From Streptomyces sp. NBC_00094 (GTDB taxonomy: Bacteria; Actinomycetota; Actinomycetes; Streptomycetales; Streptomycetaceae): a DNA stretch of 64,000 nucleotides. Within the stretch, counting starts at the first letter, position 1. Each line of letters starts with the position of its first letter. Location: the NCBI RefSeq assembly GCF_026343125.1, contig NZ_JAPEMB010000001.1:8065501-8129500 (forward strand). Direction: 5' to 3'. Made by a program: the position numbers and the translations under genes. Positions 35,508-44,840 of this stretch are shown piece by piece. The notes below the pieces were generated by a model. The model had not been told where the DNA came from. It made no database searches and saw only the letters and a list, made by a program, of their open reading frames with translations.

Positions 35508-36715
35508 GGCGCCTGCCGGGGCACGGCGGCGAGCGGAGGAAGCGTCCAGGCCAGGGCCTTCGAGCCCGCGCCGGAGGTGACGTGCTGGACCCCGGAACTG
35601 TCGCGGAGGTCGACCCGGTACCGCTCGGGCCGTCCGGCCTGCTCCCAGCGAGTGTGGAGATCCTCGAGTTCGGCCCACACATCACGCGGCCCATGGACTC
35701 GGACGGTGCCGTCGTCCGGACCGGCCACAGCCCAGGAGTCGTCCTCGGGCGCGACGATGGACATCGTCTCGGCCTGGAAGTCCCGCACTGTGCCGGGGAC
35801 CAGGTAGGCGGCGGCGAGCCAGAATCCGTACGCCTCGTCCGGCGGCGGCGTGAGCCGCGTGGACCGTGCCGTGCCGGGGTCGTCCTTGATGCGGGCGCGG
35901 TGGTCCAGGGCGTTGAGCCACCGGTAGCCGAGCAAGGGCCGGTACCCGCGCGGCCGGCCCCGCAGGACCGCCTCGACCGTGCCGGCCGCGGTGCGGGTGA
36001 CGAGGAGTTGTCCCGGCCAGCTCGGCGTACGGGTCGCGAGCGTCGTGAGCAGCCGGCCGCCCGGCGCGAGCTGCTCCACCCACGGCGCCGCGACACACGG
36101 CACGCCGATGCCGGAGTGGATCCGGTCGTACGGCGCCCTCGCCTCGTGTCCTTCGAGCGCGTCACCCTCGATCACCTCCGCACCGACATCGAGACGGTCC
36201 AGGTTCCGCTGGGCGAAGGCCGCCATGGGTCCGTCCCGCTCCACGCCGGTGGCGAGGCCGGGGCCGGTGATGGCGGCGGCGAGTGCGAGGGAGACGCCGG
36301 GGCCCGGCCCGAGCTCGAGATACCGCTGCCCGGAACCGAGTTCCATGGCTTGGAGGGCTTCGACCGTGGCTGGGGTGTAGGTGGACATGGAGGTCATGTG
36401 TCCGCCGGTGACCGGCCCGCGGGGGAGAGCGTCAAGGGGTTCGCCGTCGCGCTGGAGCAGGATCGACTCGTCGCTGTGGATCAGCTCGAGCCACTCCTGA
36501 CGGTCGTCGGGGTGGGAGCCGTCGAGGAGGCGCCAGTCGATCGGGTCCGCGCCCGGTCCGCTGACCCGGACGTACGCGTGCGGGAGCAGGATCTCGCGTG
36601 GCAGGCGAAGCAGCGCGTCGCGCAGCAGCGAGTCGGTCAGGACACCCTCGGCCGTGAGCCGGTCGACCATGCCGGCCCGCCGGCAACTCGTCACCGTGTG
36701 GAGGTCAAGAGCCAT
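35504..36715 (-). CDS. PCMT-like (isoaspartyl-type) methyltransferase
   Basis: A 403-residue protein with the layout of protein-L-isoaspartate O-methyltransferases: an N-terminal helical lead (LTDSLLRDALLRLPREILLP), then the SAM domain with YLELGPGPGVSLALAAA and the characteristic DRIHSGIGVPCVAAPWVEQL. The C-terminal about 170 residues form an additional domain. PCMT homologues outside housekeeping often modify ribosomal peptides (lanthipeptide, graspetide and FxLD systems). No precursor peptide or peptide cyclase was found here, so the substrate stays open. The gene overlaps the LuxR gene by GTGA and the MFS gene by 11 bases. Confidence 0.82.
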   Translation of the reverse strand: MALDLHTVTSCRRAGMVDRLTAEGVLTDSLLRDALLRLPREILLPHAYVRVSGPGADPIDWRLLDGSHPDDRQEWLELIHSDESILLQRDGEPLDALPRGPVTGGHMTSMSTYTPATVEALQAMELGSGQRYLELGPGPGVSLALAAAITGPGLATGVERDGPMAAFAQRNLDRLDVGAEVIEGDALEGHEARAPYDRIHSGIGVPCVAAPWVEQLAPGGRLLTTLATRTPSWPGQLLVTRTAAGTVEAVLRGRPRGYRPLLGYRWLNALDHRARIKDDPGTARSTRLTPPPDEAYGFWLAAAYLVPGTVRDFQAETMSIVAPEDDSWAVAGPDDGTVRVHGPRDVWAELEDLHTRWEQAGRPERYRVDLRDSSGVQHVTSGAGSKALAWTLPPLAAVPRQAP

Positions 36716-38018
36716 GAGCGGAGTCCTTCACGGGAGTGGGCGCAGCAGTGGGCATGGTGGTCAGGCGGCGGACCGGCGATACCCACAGCAGTGCTGCCGG
36801 CACGAGGTAGAGCAGGGTCCCGGCGATCAGCGCGGCGTGTACGGAGGAGGCGGTGGCGATGGCGCCGGCCGTGAGGGCGGCGGCCGGGCGCAGTCCGGTG
36901 ACCAGCCAGACGGAGGTCTGCTGCGCGCGGGACTGCAGCTCGGGAGGGCACAGTTGCTGGCGGAGGGACCGCTGTGTCGTGCCCGCCGCGACGGCGGCCG
37001 CCGTCCTCAGCGCGCCGGCGGCCGCGATCACGCCCAGCCACACCGGTTCCGGCCGGGCGACGAGAAGGGGGACGCCGCACACGGCGTAGGCGAGGAACCC
37101 GGTCAGCATCACGGGTGCCGGCCCGAACCGGTCCACGAGGCGGGTGGCGACCACCGCTCCCGCGAGGCCGCCGGCGGCGCTGACGCCCATGACGAGGCCG
37201 AGACCGGTGCTGCCGGAGTCGAGCCGGGTCAGCAGCGTGTACGCGAAGTACGTCGTCACGATCCCGTCGGCGTACGCGAGACCGGCGAGCGAGAGCACCA
37301 GGGGACGCTGTATCGGATCGCGCATCACATAGCGGACCCCCTCGCGGATCGCGACGCCCATCCGTGCGGGCCGGGCAACCGCCGCCCGTCGTGCCGCGCT
37401 GGGCCGGATTCGGGAGGCGCACCAGGCGCTGAACAGGTACGAGACGGAGTCCAGCCACAGGGCTCGGCCCGCACCGAGGAGGCCCACGACGAGGGTTCCG
37501 CCGTAGGTACCGGCCGTGTCCGCCAGGGAGAAGGCGCCGGCGATCCGCGCGTTCGCCGGATGCATGTGGGCGCGGTCGACGATCTCGGGCACGATGGCGA
37601 TCGACGCGGCCTGGTGCAGCACGGTCAGTGCCCCCAGCAGCAGGGCGACCGCGTAGAGCACGGGCACGGACAGGACTCCCACGGCCCAGCAGACCGGCAC
37701 CACGGACACCACCGCGGCTGCGGAGAGATCCGTGCCGATCATGATCTTCTTCTTCGGGTACCGGTCGCCGGCCACCCCGGCGGGCAGCGCGAGAACGAAC
37801 GCGGGCACCGTCGCCGCGGCGGCCAGCAGCGACACCTGGCCGGGGGAGGCGTCCAGCTCCAGCACCGCGATCACCGGCAGCGCCACGCCGTGGACCGATG
37901 ACCCCGCGAGGGTCACCGCCTCGCCGACCCAGTACGCGCGAAAGGACCTGTTGGTGCGCAGAGGAAGGGCGGCCGCGCCTTCCGCGGCCGCGTCATGGAC
38001 TGTGCTGGTGGGCGTCAC
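36705..38018 (-). CDS. MFS exporter
   Basis: A 437-residue major-facilitator protein with about twelve membrane helices, of the type often annotated as an MFS exporter (DHA3-like). The loop motif AGVAGDRYPKKKIMIG between helices 2 and 3 is the conserved Gly-Asp-Arg signature. GTG 38018 overlaps the upstream methyltransferase stop (GTGA). Having both this and an ABC exporter in one operon suggests export of the product and self-protection. Confidence 0.88.
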   Translation of the reverse strand: MTPTSTVHDAAAEGAAALPLRTNRSFRAYWVGEAVTLAGSSVHGVALPVIAVLELDASPGQVSLLAAAATVPAFVLALPAGVAGDRYPKKKIMIGTDLSAAAVVSVVPVCWAVGVLSVPVLYAVALLLGALTVLHQAASIAIVPEIVDRAHMHPANARIAGAFSLADTAGTYGGTLVVGLLGAGRALWLDSVSYLFSAWCASRIRPSAARRAAVARPARMGVAIREGVRYVMRDPIQRPLVLSLAGLAYADGIVTTYFAYTLLTRLDSGSTGLGLVMGVSAAGGLAGAVVATRLVDRFGPAPVMLTGFLAYAVCGVPLLVARPEPVWLGVIAAAGALRTAAAVAAGTTQRSLRQQLCPPELQSRAQQTSVWLVTGLRPAAALTAGAIATASSVHAALIAGTLLYLVPAALLWVSPVRRLTTMPTAAPTPVKDSAHGS

Positions 38019-38803
38019 GATCGGCTCCGCTCCGGTCGGCGAGCCAGGGTGTGCACGAGGTGACCCATGTCCCGGTAGGGGCTCCGGGAGGACGCGGCCC
38101 ACTCCAGCTCCAGTGCCGCCGCGTATGCGGCCGGATCCGGAGCCCAGGTGTCGTCGAAGTGGTCGTGGAAGATCCGCACGCCCTGCCACGGCTGCGGACT
38201 CAGCCCGTGCTCGGCGGCGAGCCGGTCGAGGGCGTCGGGGTCGTCACCGCGGGTTTCCCGGCCGAGATTGCCGACGCTCCGGTCCGCTCCGGACACGATG
38301 AGCCGGCACGCAGTCTCGGAGTCTCCGACGAAAGCCTCGCGTACGGCGATGGCCCGGCGGTTCTTGGCGAGGATGCTCAGCAAGCCGCCCGGCGCGACGA
38401 GCCCTCCCAGACGGGCGACCGCCTCACCGGGATCGTCCAGGTACATCAGCACGCCGTGACAGCACACCCCGTCGAACGGCTCCCCGTCCAAGGAAAGGGA
38501 CTCGAAGCCGGCGTTGACGAGCCGGACGCGGTCGGCGAGCTCGGGCCGGGCCGCGAGACGGTCGGCCGCGGCCGCCAGCATGGTGGCGGCCGGATCGACG
38601 CCGGTCACCTGGTGGCCGGCCGCGGCGAGGCGCAGCGTCATCTCGCCGTTCCCGCAGCCGACGTCCAGAATCCGAGCGGGCGCGGACGGGAGCTCGGCGA
38701 GAAGCCGGCGTTCCACCAGGTCGTGACGCAGGCGGCCCCGCGCACTGTCGGAGTGGGCGGCGTACGCAGCGCCCACGGAGTCGAATCCGGTCACCGCGTC
38801 CAT
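38015..38803 (-). CDS. Class I SAM-dependent methyltransferase
   Basis: A 262-residue methyltransferase. Motif I is ILDVGCGNGEMTLRLAAAGH, followed by VTGVDPAATML, and the substrate side GVLMYLDDPGEAVARLGGLV is typical of the Methyltransf_25/SmtA-like group (CmoM-like proteins). ATG 38803 overlaps the triple-Nudix gene by 13 bases. It is distinct from the other two methyltransferases of the cluster, so three methylations or three alternative substrates are possible. Confidence 0.87.
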   Translation of the reverse strand: MDAVTGFDSVGAAYAAHSDSARGRLRHDLVERRLLAELPSAPARILDVGCGNGEMTLRLAAAGHQVTGVDPAATMLAAAADRLAARPELADRVRLVNAGFESLSLDGEPFDGVCCHGVLMYLDDPGEAVARLGGLVAPGGLLSILAKNRRAIAVREAFVGDSETACRLIVSGADRSVGNLGRETRGDDPDALDRLAAEHGLSPQPWQGVRIFHDHFDDTWAPDPAAYAAALELEWAASSRSPYRDMGHLVHTLARRPERSRS

Positions 38804-40266
38804 CCCAGTTCCGTGTAGACGCGTCCGGCCCGAATGCCCTCGATCGCAGCGCGCGTGTAGGGGACGATCGGCTCGGGCAGGTCCTTGACGTTCCACCACT
38901 CCCACTGGACGCACCTGTCCGGCTCCCGCAGCTTCGGCCCACCCTCCCAGCGGAGGGCGCGGAAGAAGAGCTGGACGCGGGGCGGGTCCGTGGGCTGTTC
39001 CCTCATGTGCACGGTGTGGACGAGCTCGACGTCGGCCGACTCGATGACCAGTCCCGCCTCCTCGTACGCCTCCCGCACGAGGCAGGCACTCGCGGCCTCC
39101 GCCTCGCAGTGGCCCGCCAACACGTGCCAGGACCCGCCCGCGTACGCCGAGTCGGGATGCCGCAGGCCCAGCAGGACCTGCCCATCGCGTTCCAGGTAGA
39201 GGTGGACACCGACCACGTTCAGCACGGTCCCGGACGGCGCCTCCGCCCGCGCGGTCCCTGCGGGCGCTGTCGGACCGTCGGCGGGCAGGGGATGATCGAC
39301 GGCGTGCTGCTCCAGCAGTTCCCGGGTCGAGGGCAGCATCGTCATGTGCGGGAACTTCTCCGGCCGCACCCAGGCGAGCATCACGCCCTCGGTGAGGGGC
39401 AGACGGGCCGGGTCGCCGTTCCAGAGGCCGGTGAACAGCTGGATCGGCACCCTTGTTCCGTCGGTGCCGGTGACGTGCTCGACCACGTACGGCTCCAGGC
39501 CCGCGACCGTCAGGCCGGCCTCCTCGCGCAGCTCCCGACAAACCGTGTCGAGCAGGGTACGGTCCTGCGGCTCCCGGCCGCCGCCGAGCAGCGACCAGCA
39601 CCCGGGCTCCCAGATCCACGGCTTGTCGGCGTCCCGCAGGTGCAACAAGTAGCGGCCGTTGCCGTCGTGGATGATCGCGGAGGCGTTCACCGGAACGATC
39701 ACCCCGTCCAGAGCCGAGCCGGCGAGTTTCTCGCGCAGCGTCGGGGAGGACACTTCGTCGAACGGCTGCCAAGCCGATCCCGTGACCTCTTCGGCTTGCA
39801 GCGTGAGCTCGGGCGCGCCGTCGGTGAGGTAGAAGACGAAGCGCACGTCGTAGTGCCAGTGGGCCGCTTCGCCTCGTGCCGGGTTGGGGTCGATGATGTG
39901 GACGTCGATGTCGATCGGCTCGTCCCGGAGTTCGGACGTCAGGACGAGAGCCGAGGCTGGGATCCCGGTTTCCTCCTTGACCTCGCGCAGGGCCGCAGCC
40001 AGGAGAGTGTCGTCGTCGGTTTCGACGTGTCCGCCGGGGGCGAGCAGCAGTCCTCCGCTCGCCTTGTGGCGGATGTGCAGGACCCGCCGGTGCCGGTCGA
40101 TCACTACGGCGCTGCACGTGATGTGGGCAGGAAGGGTGGTGCGGTTGGTCGGCTCGGCGTCGGCGTCCAGGGCTGCCAGCAGGCCGGCCAGGGCGTCTCG
40201 TTCACCGGGGTGCCGGTCCAGGTAGGCGGTGACCACGGTGCGGATGTGAGAGAGGGAGGGCGGCAT
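38791..40266 (-). CDS. Triple-Nudix-domain protein
   Basis: A 491-residue chain with three Nudix domains in a row. Nudix boxes: GGHVETDDDT...REVKEETGI (78-102), GGGREPQDRT...RELREEAGL (229-252) and AGHCEAEAAS...REAYEEAGL (385-406). Boxes 1 and 2 are close to the GX5EX7REUXEEXGU consensus; box 3 is one residue short and begins with Ala. The first domain has the extra N-terminal helix (HIRTVVTAYLDRHPGERDAL) seen in standalone Nudix proteins. ATG 40266 begins after a 126-base gap with a hairpin. Three tandem Nudix units in one bacterial protein are rare; they may remove different unwanted nucleotides or hydrolyse successive intermediates. Confidence 0.87.
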   Translation of the reverse strand: MPPSLSHIRTVVTAYLDRHPGERDALAGLLAALDADAEPTNRTTLPAHITCSAVVIDRHRRVLHIRHKASGGLLLAPGGHVETDDDTLLAAALREVKEETGIPASALVLTSELRDEPIDIDVHIIDPNPARGEAAHWHYDVRFVFYLTDGAPELTLQAEEVTGSAWQPFDEVSSPTLREKLAGSALDGVIVPVNASAIIHDGNGRYLLHLRDADKPWIWEPGCWSLLGGGREPQDRTLLDTVCRELREEAGLTVAGLEPYVVEHVTGTDGTRVPIQLFTGLWNGDPARLPLTEGVMLAWVRPEKFPHMTMLPSTRELLEQHAVDHPLPADGPTAPAGTARAEAPSGTVLNVVGVHLYLERDGQVLLGLRHPDSAYAGGSWHVLAGHCEAEAASACLVREAYEEAGLVIESADVELVHTVHMREQPTDPPRVQLFFRALRWEGGPKLREPDRCVQWEWWNVKDLPEPIVPYTRAAIEGIRAGRVYTELGWTR

Positions 40267-40306
40267 CAGAACCTCGGTGCTGAGGGGACGGGTGTGTTAT
40301 GTGGAA

Positions 40307-40331
40307 CCGGCTCGGGCTCTTGTTGAGCCGG
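40307..40331 (-). terminator. Hairpin between ABC exporter and triple-Nudix genes
   Basis: Inverted repeat CCGGCTC/GAGCCGG with an 11-base loop in the only gap larger than 100 bases inside the cluster. It could be a weak terminator or attenuator that lowers expression of the downstream enzymes relative to the exporter. No U-tract follows. Confidence 0.35.
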
Positions 40332-40392
40332 GCACGGGGGCAGGGGCGGCTTGGCTGTCAGCGAGGGGACGTACGTGACGGGGCGTGATCGG

Positions 40393-42282
40393 TCAGCGGT
40401 CCTGGGAGAGTTCCAGCAGTTCGGCGAAAGTCCCGCCGGCGTGGACGAGGTCGTCGTACCGGCCCTGTTCGGTGATCCGGCCGTGCTCCATCACGATGAT
40501 GTGGTCGGCGATCTTGGTGTTCTCCAGGCGGTGGGTGACCATGATCGTGATGCGGTCCGCGGCGATGGCCTTGATCTGCTCGAAGATCTGGTGCTCGCCG
40601 CGGGGGTCCATCTGGGAGGTGGGCTCGTCGAGGATGAGCAGCCCCGGGCGCCTGTACAGGGCCCTTGAACAGGCGATGCGCTGCCACTGCCCGCCGGAGA
40701 GTTCCGAGCCGCCGAAGACGTCGCGGGCCAGGAGGGTGTCGAGACCGGCGGGCAGGTCTTCGACGGCCTCGCGCAGGCCGACCGCGTCGACGGCCTCCCA
40801 CACGGGGGCGTCGTCGTCGGTGCGGGGCTGGCCGAGGGTGACGTTCTCGCGGACCCGCAGCGGCCACTGGGCGAAGATCTGCGGCACCAGGCCGGTGTTC
40901 GCCCACACCGTGGCGGGGTCCATCTCGGCAAGGTCGGTGCCGTTCCACGTGACCGTGCCCTTGTCGGGCAGGTAGATCCCGGTCAGCAGCCGGGTGAGCG
41001 TGGACTTCCCCGACCCGTTCGCACCGACGATCGCGAGGATTTGCCCGCGCTGCAGAGCGAGCGAGACACCGTCCACGGCGGGCTTGTCCTTGCCCGGGTA
41101 CTGGTAGACGACCTCCTCGAGCCGGATCTCCTCGGTCGGCGCGGCATGGGCGCGGGGGCCGCGCTTGGGAGCGCGGGCGGCGGCATCGTCGAGGAAGGCC
41201 TGCATGTCACTGAGGTACAGGCTGGTGTGGAAGACCGCGGCGCCGTTGATGACCACCTGGGACAGCGCGGCGAGCGTGGTCTGCACGGCGATGACCGCCG
41301 TCGCCGCGACCGCGAGCTCGGCCCGGCCGGAGACCGCCAGCCACGCCAACGCGCCCCAGGTCGCGACGAGGAAGACACCGCCGGCCAGCGCGGAGAGCAG
41401 GGCGATCCGCAGGGTCCGCGGCGCGGCGGCCAGGGTGCGCCGGTCGCACCGGTCGGACAGGGCCCGGTACCAGAAGATGAGGTAGTCCGTCATTGAGTTG
41501 GCGCGGACCTCGTCGCCGTACTTCGACTCGGTCGCCCACCAGCGCATCATGCCGCGCACGTTGCGGTCGGCGATGTTGGCGTAGTGGATCTCGTAGTCGA
41601 CCCGGGCGGTCAGCACGGCGCCGACGCCGGCCGGCAGCACCGCGAGCAGAAGCGGCGGCAACATCCACGGGTTCAGCACCGACAGCACGCCGCCGGCGGT
41701 GAGCATGCGGATCAGCGCGGACAGGAACCGCTGAGCGTCGGTGACCATGACGTGCGTACGGATCACCCCCATCTCGGCCGCCTCATGCCGGTCCGAGAAG
41801 CCGTCCTCCGCGTAGGCCGAGGCCTCAACGCGGCACACCGCCTCGACCAGCGCGGTGTCCGTCTCCGTGGTCAGCCGCGGAGTGATCCGCCGCTCGGCGT
41901 ACGCGGCGACCGCCCCCGCCGCGCGTGCCAGCGCGGCGGCGAGCGCCACCACCAGCAGCGCCGGCACGGCGCCGCGCAGCCGCTCGCCGGCGGTGCCGTC
42001 CCCGAGGACCGGTGCCATGGCGCGGGCCGTGGCGGCCAGCAGTACGGCCGCAGAGACGCCTGTGACCACCTGGCAGCCGAGCAGGAGCTGCACGGCCCGC
42101 CGGTCGGTCCGCCACGAGAGCCGCGCGATCCGGCCCAGGACGGCCGGGATCTGGGCGCACATCCGCCGGAAGGAGACCTCGGCGAGCGGATTGACGGAGT
42201 ACTGCCCGCTGTACGTGATCTCCGCTGGCAGGGGCGGCGGAGGCACGGTCTTCTGCTGTTCGTTCGTTGCGGCCGAGGTCAA
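40393..42282 (-). CDS. ABC exporter (membrane domain fused to ATPase)
   Basis: A half-transporter of about 629 residues: an N-terminal hydrophilic lead, a six-helix membrane domain (about 60-360), then an ATPase domain with Walker A GANGSGKST (420-428), signature LSGGQ (528-532) and Walker B LLILDEPTSQMDP (548-560). It belongs to the bacteriocin/lipid type exporters and should work as a homodimer. The start is not certain: TTG 42282 has GGGGG about 7 bases upstream and gives LTSAATNEQQ; no ATG fits before the membrane domain. It heads the minus-strand cluster and would export the product. Confidence 0.86.
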   Translation of the reverse strand: MTSAATNEQQKTVPPPPLPAEITYSGQYSVNPLAEVSFRRMCAQIPAVLGRIARLSWRTDRRAVQLLLGCQVVTGVSAAVLLAATARAMAPVLGDGTAGERLRGAVPALLVVALAAALARAAGAVAAYAERRITPRLTTETDTALVEAVCRVEASAYAEDGFSDRHEAAEMGVIRTHVMVTDAQRFLSALIRMLTAGGVLSVLNPWMLPPLLLAVLPAGVGAVLTARVDYEIHYANIADRNVRGMMRWWATESKYGDEVRANSMTDYLIFWYRALSDRCDRRTLAAAPRTLRIALLSALAGGVFLVATWGALAWLAVSGRAELAVAATAVIAVQTTLAALSQVVINGAAVFHTSLYLSDMQAFLDDAAARAPKRGPRAHAAPTEEIRLEEVVYQYPGKDKPAVDGVSLALQRGQILAIVGANGSGKSTLTRLLTGIYLPDKGTVTWNGTDLAEMDPATVWANTGLVPQIFAQWPLRVRENVTLGQPRTDDDAPVWEAVDAVGLREAVEDLPAGLDTLLARDVFGGSELSGGQWQRIACSRALYRRPGLLILDEPTSQMDPRGEHQIFEQIKAIAADRITIMVTHRLENTKIADHIIVMEHGRITEQGRYDDLVHAGGTFAELLELSQDR

Positions 42283-42465
42283 GGCGGGTCCCCCTAAACG
42301 GTCGTCCGGCGTCGTCGTGAGGCTCAACGACCAAGCCGAGATATCGAACTGGTGTATTTGAGTCGCTTCGGATTTCCCGAGATAGCGCGGCCGGAGCCGT
42401 ATGGAGAATGCACGGACCCAATCCCCGCAACAGGTCTGTGGAACAGAGCGGTTGGCCGAATCGCC

Positions 42466-42741
42466 GACAGTGGTGTCCGCGCGTGCCCGTGGGCGACGTC
42501 CACGACGAGCGCGTCGACGCCGTGGTCGACGAGCATCGCGGCCCGCTCCTTCCCGTTGCCGGTGACCCCGACCGCGGCCGCCGCGCAGTCGGCCGTCACC
42601 GTCGACGGTGGCCAGCCGCGCGGTGTCCGGGACGGAGGTGTTCTTGACCGTGTTGAGGCGGGCGGGGGTGCAGGCCCGGTGCAGGACGCCGAGGCCGCCG
42701 GCCAGGGCCGGGCCTGCGGCTTGCGTGGCCATGAGGGTCAT
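42466..42741 (-). pseudogene. IMP dehydrogenase/GuaB1-like relic
   Basis: Two frames join to give part of an IMPDH-type barrel: GGLGVLHRACTPARLNTVKN followed, after a frameshift near 42600, by AAAVGVTGNGKERAAMLVDH and GVDALVVDVAHGHAR. The last segment is the conserved GVD.LVVD.AHGH of IMP/GMP dehydrogenases. The CBS/linker part and the catalytic cysteine loop are missing, so the relic is non-functional. It lies directly before the ABC exporter of the nucleotide-themed cluster, on the same strand. A second guaB copy near such a cluster could once have been a resistance gene; this is speculative. Confidence 0.65.
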
Positions 42742-42745
42742 GAAC

Positions 42746-43760
42746 TCAGCGAAGAGCGTTACGCAGGGCCTCCTCCAAGACAGGTAGCCGGTCCAGCAGC
42801 ATCAGAACTGCCTCGTGCCGTGCCCGCGCGTAGGACTCAAGTGCAGCGTCGACGAGGTGCGGTCGTTCCACTGGTGCCGACAACGGAAGGCCGAGCAGAG
42901 CTTGGCTGCACAGCCGACACGAAGCGAGGACAAGAGGTCGTCCGCGGGCGCCTTAGGGTTGGCGTCTCGATAGGCCAGGGCGAGATCGGTGTATCCCTTG
43001 AGCCGGCTCTCCACACCGTTGGACAGGACGCTCTTGGGTCACAGTCAAGACGCACGATCTCCCAGGCCAGGTACCCAGGCGTGGGTGGTCCGAAGTCCAC
43101 GATCGCGGCGACATCGTCGTTCTGCAACAGGACGTTGGGACCTGCCAGGTCGCCGTGCATGACCTGGACCGTCAGCTGTGGAAGCGACGCAAGAATACGC
43201 TCGACGTCCCCCAAGACGGCTTGTCGCTCACGCGCCGCCTGCAGAGCCGATGCCTCGAACTCCCCAAGCCTGGGCATGTGCTCGTACGCGAGAATCAGAC
43301 TCTTGAAGCGGTCACGTGCGGCAGCCACGTCGCACACCGCGGCACCAGGTTCCAAGGTGGGTGCGGCGGAGGGGTGAGCGGCGAGTCGGCTGTGGAGACG
43401 GCCCATCGCTGCGCCGACCGCTGCCCACCGTGCACCCGTCAGAGTGCCCTCGGCAGTCTCGGTGTGCGGCACGTACGACCACAGGGACATCAGCAGACGG
43501 CCGCGGGTCTCGATGAGTTCGTGCTCGCGCGTGCGAATTGCCCGCGCGGTCGCGACACCTCCGTCGGCGGCGAACTCGGACAGTTCGACCGATGCCCGCT
43601 CCAGGTCCAGGCGATCTCGAGTGCGATAGACCTTGACGAAGTGCCGCCTACCCGTCTGGTCCGCGATGGCGTAGTTGTCCGTCGAGGTGCCCTCCGGGAT
43701 GCGCGTTACTTCTGCCGGGTTCAGTCCGTACGCGAGCACCAGCGTGTCGGCGACCGCCAT
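42746..43760 (-). pseudogene. Phosphotransferase (APH-like) gene with two frameshifts
   Basis: The protein is an aminoglycoside/homoserine-kinase-type phosphotransferase: nucleotide lobe FVKVYRTRDRLDLERA, catalytic loop MHGDLAGPNVLLQND (HGDxxxxN) and the metal motif AIVDFG. After LDCDPR (near 43035) a frameshift leads to SVLSNGVESRLKGYTDLALA, and a second one near 42895 leads to the natural C-terminus LPVLEEALRNALR with a TGA at 42746. Both shifts are single-base. If these are real the gene is dead beyond the catalytic core; a sequencing artefact is possible. ATG 43760 is not preceded by a good ribosome site. Confidence 0.72.
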
Positions 43761-44373
43761 GATCTGCTCCCCTCCGCGGTACGGCCGGGTGTGGAAGGCG
43801 CGGCAACAGGCTTGGTGGCGGGCTGGTGAGATGCGGTGGACATGGTCTCCCCGTCGAAACGCAGCGATAGTCGTCAGATGATGAGCGGGCGGCAGGTGGT
43901 CGGGTCGATCAGGACGCGGGCACGAACCGCGGCCGCCAGGTGCTCAGCGAGCCGCGGCGGGCCGCGCCGGGTGCAGCCGGGCGCAAGATCGCCGACGGAC
44001 AACGCTCCGTCAATGCGGTCATCTGATTGCGCCTCCCTCGTTCGGGTTGTGGCAGTACCCGAGCCCGACCCGGCACCACCAGCCGGCAGGGGACCGGCCG
44101 ACCAAGCCGTCACCGCGGCGCCCTGCCGCGTGAATCGGCTGATCGAGGCGGTGAACGCGGTAACCGACACCGGCTTTTCGTGGCGAGGGTGACCAGTCCG
44201 GCATCGCACAGGGGCGTAGGGCCGGCCGGCGGGCGCTGCGGCACCAGGTAGGGATGCTCGTCGCATTAGAGTGCGGGCGCGCGGGGGTCCACGTCGTTCA
44301 CCAAGAATGATCTTGGACACCTTCGTTCTCGTTTCCGCAGGCATCCCTCGGGCCGCACCACCAGGAGGAACCA
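43761..44373. other. Stretch without a supported gene
   Basis: About 610 bases. Open frames occur on both strands but none shows a family signature or a convincing start. A strong ribosome site (AGGAGG) at 44361-44366 serves the next gene. Confidence 0.45.
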
Positions 44374-44763
44374 GTGTCATCCCCGCAATTGATCACCCTC
44401 GTGGAGAAGCTCGCCGAGGCGAAGAAGCAGTTGGGCTTCCCGCGTATTGTTGCTATTTGCGGCTCCACTCGTTTCATGGACGAGATGGCTGAGGCCGATG
44501 TGCGGGAGACCAAGGCCGGGAGGATTGTCGTCAAGCCGGGTTGCGATCTGAAGTCGCCGCACGAACTTTGGTCCGATCCTGTCGAGGCTGAGGCGCTGAA
44601 GGTTCGACTCGACGAACTGCACCGGTCGAAGATCCTGCTCGCTGATGAGGTGCTCGTAGTCGGCGACTACATCGGAGACAGCACCCGAGCCGAAATCGCC
44701 TACGCCCGGTCGCTGGGCAGGCCCGTGCGGTTCACGCACCCCGAAGTCGACCCCGGCGCCTGA
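44374..44763 (+). CDS. Small nucleoside-deoxyribosyltransferase-like protein
   Basis: A 129-residue protein. The Rossmann-like start FPRIVAICGSTRFMDEM and the later LLADEVLVVGDYIGDSTRAE, AYARSLGRPV, resemble nucleoside 2-deoxyribosyltransferase/DUF4406-type folds, in which the first loop binds a ribose and the acidic residue of the second acts in hydrolysis or transfer. The start is GTG 44374 with AGGAGG 7 bases upstream. Such proteins are common in phages and mobile elements; the exact reaction is unknown. It stands alone. Confidence 0.7.
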   Translation: MSSPQLITLVEKLAEAKKQLGFPRIVAICGSTRFMDEMAEADVRETKAGRIVVKPGCDLKSPHELWSDPVEAEALKVRLDELHRSKILLADEVLVVGDYIGDSTRAEIAYARSLGRPVRFTHPEVDPGA

Positions 44764-44840
44764 GGGCCCACCCCCACACCCTCCGCAGGTACCCCCTTGG
44801 AATTGATCATCTAGCGGGTGGCGTGGCGGTGGAAGCGAGC

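Noticed and set aside
42283..42420. Small peptide (precursor) before the ABC exporter, reading HQFDISAWSLSLTTTPDD
   Set aside because: The stretch looks peptide-like but has no ATG, GTG or TTG start with a ribosome site in frame, and it continues into the exporter frame; a leader-peptide claim cannot be supported.
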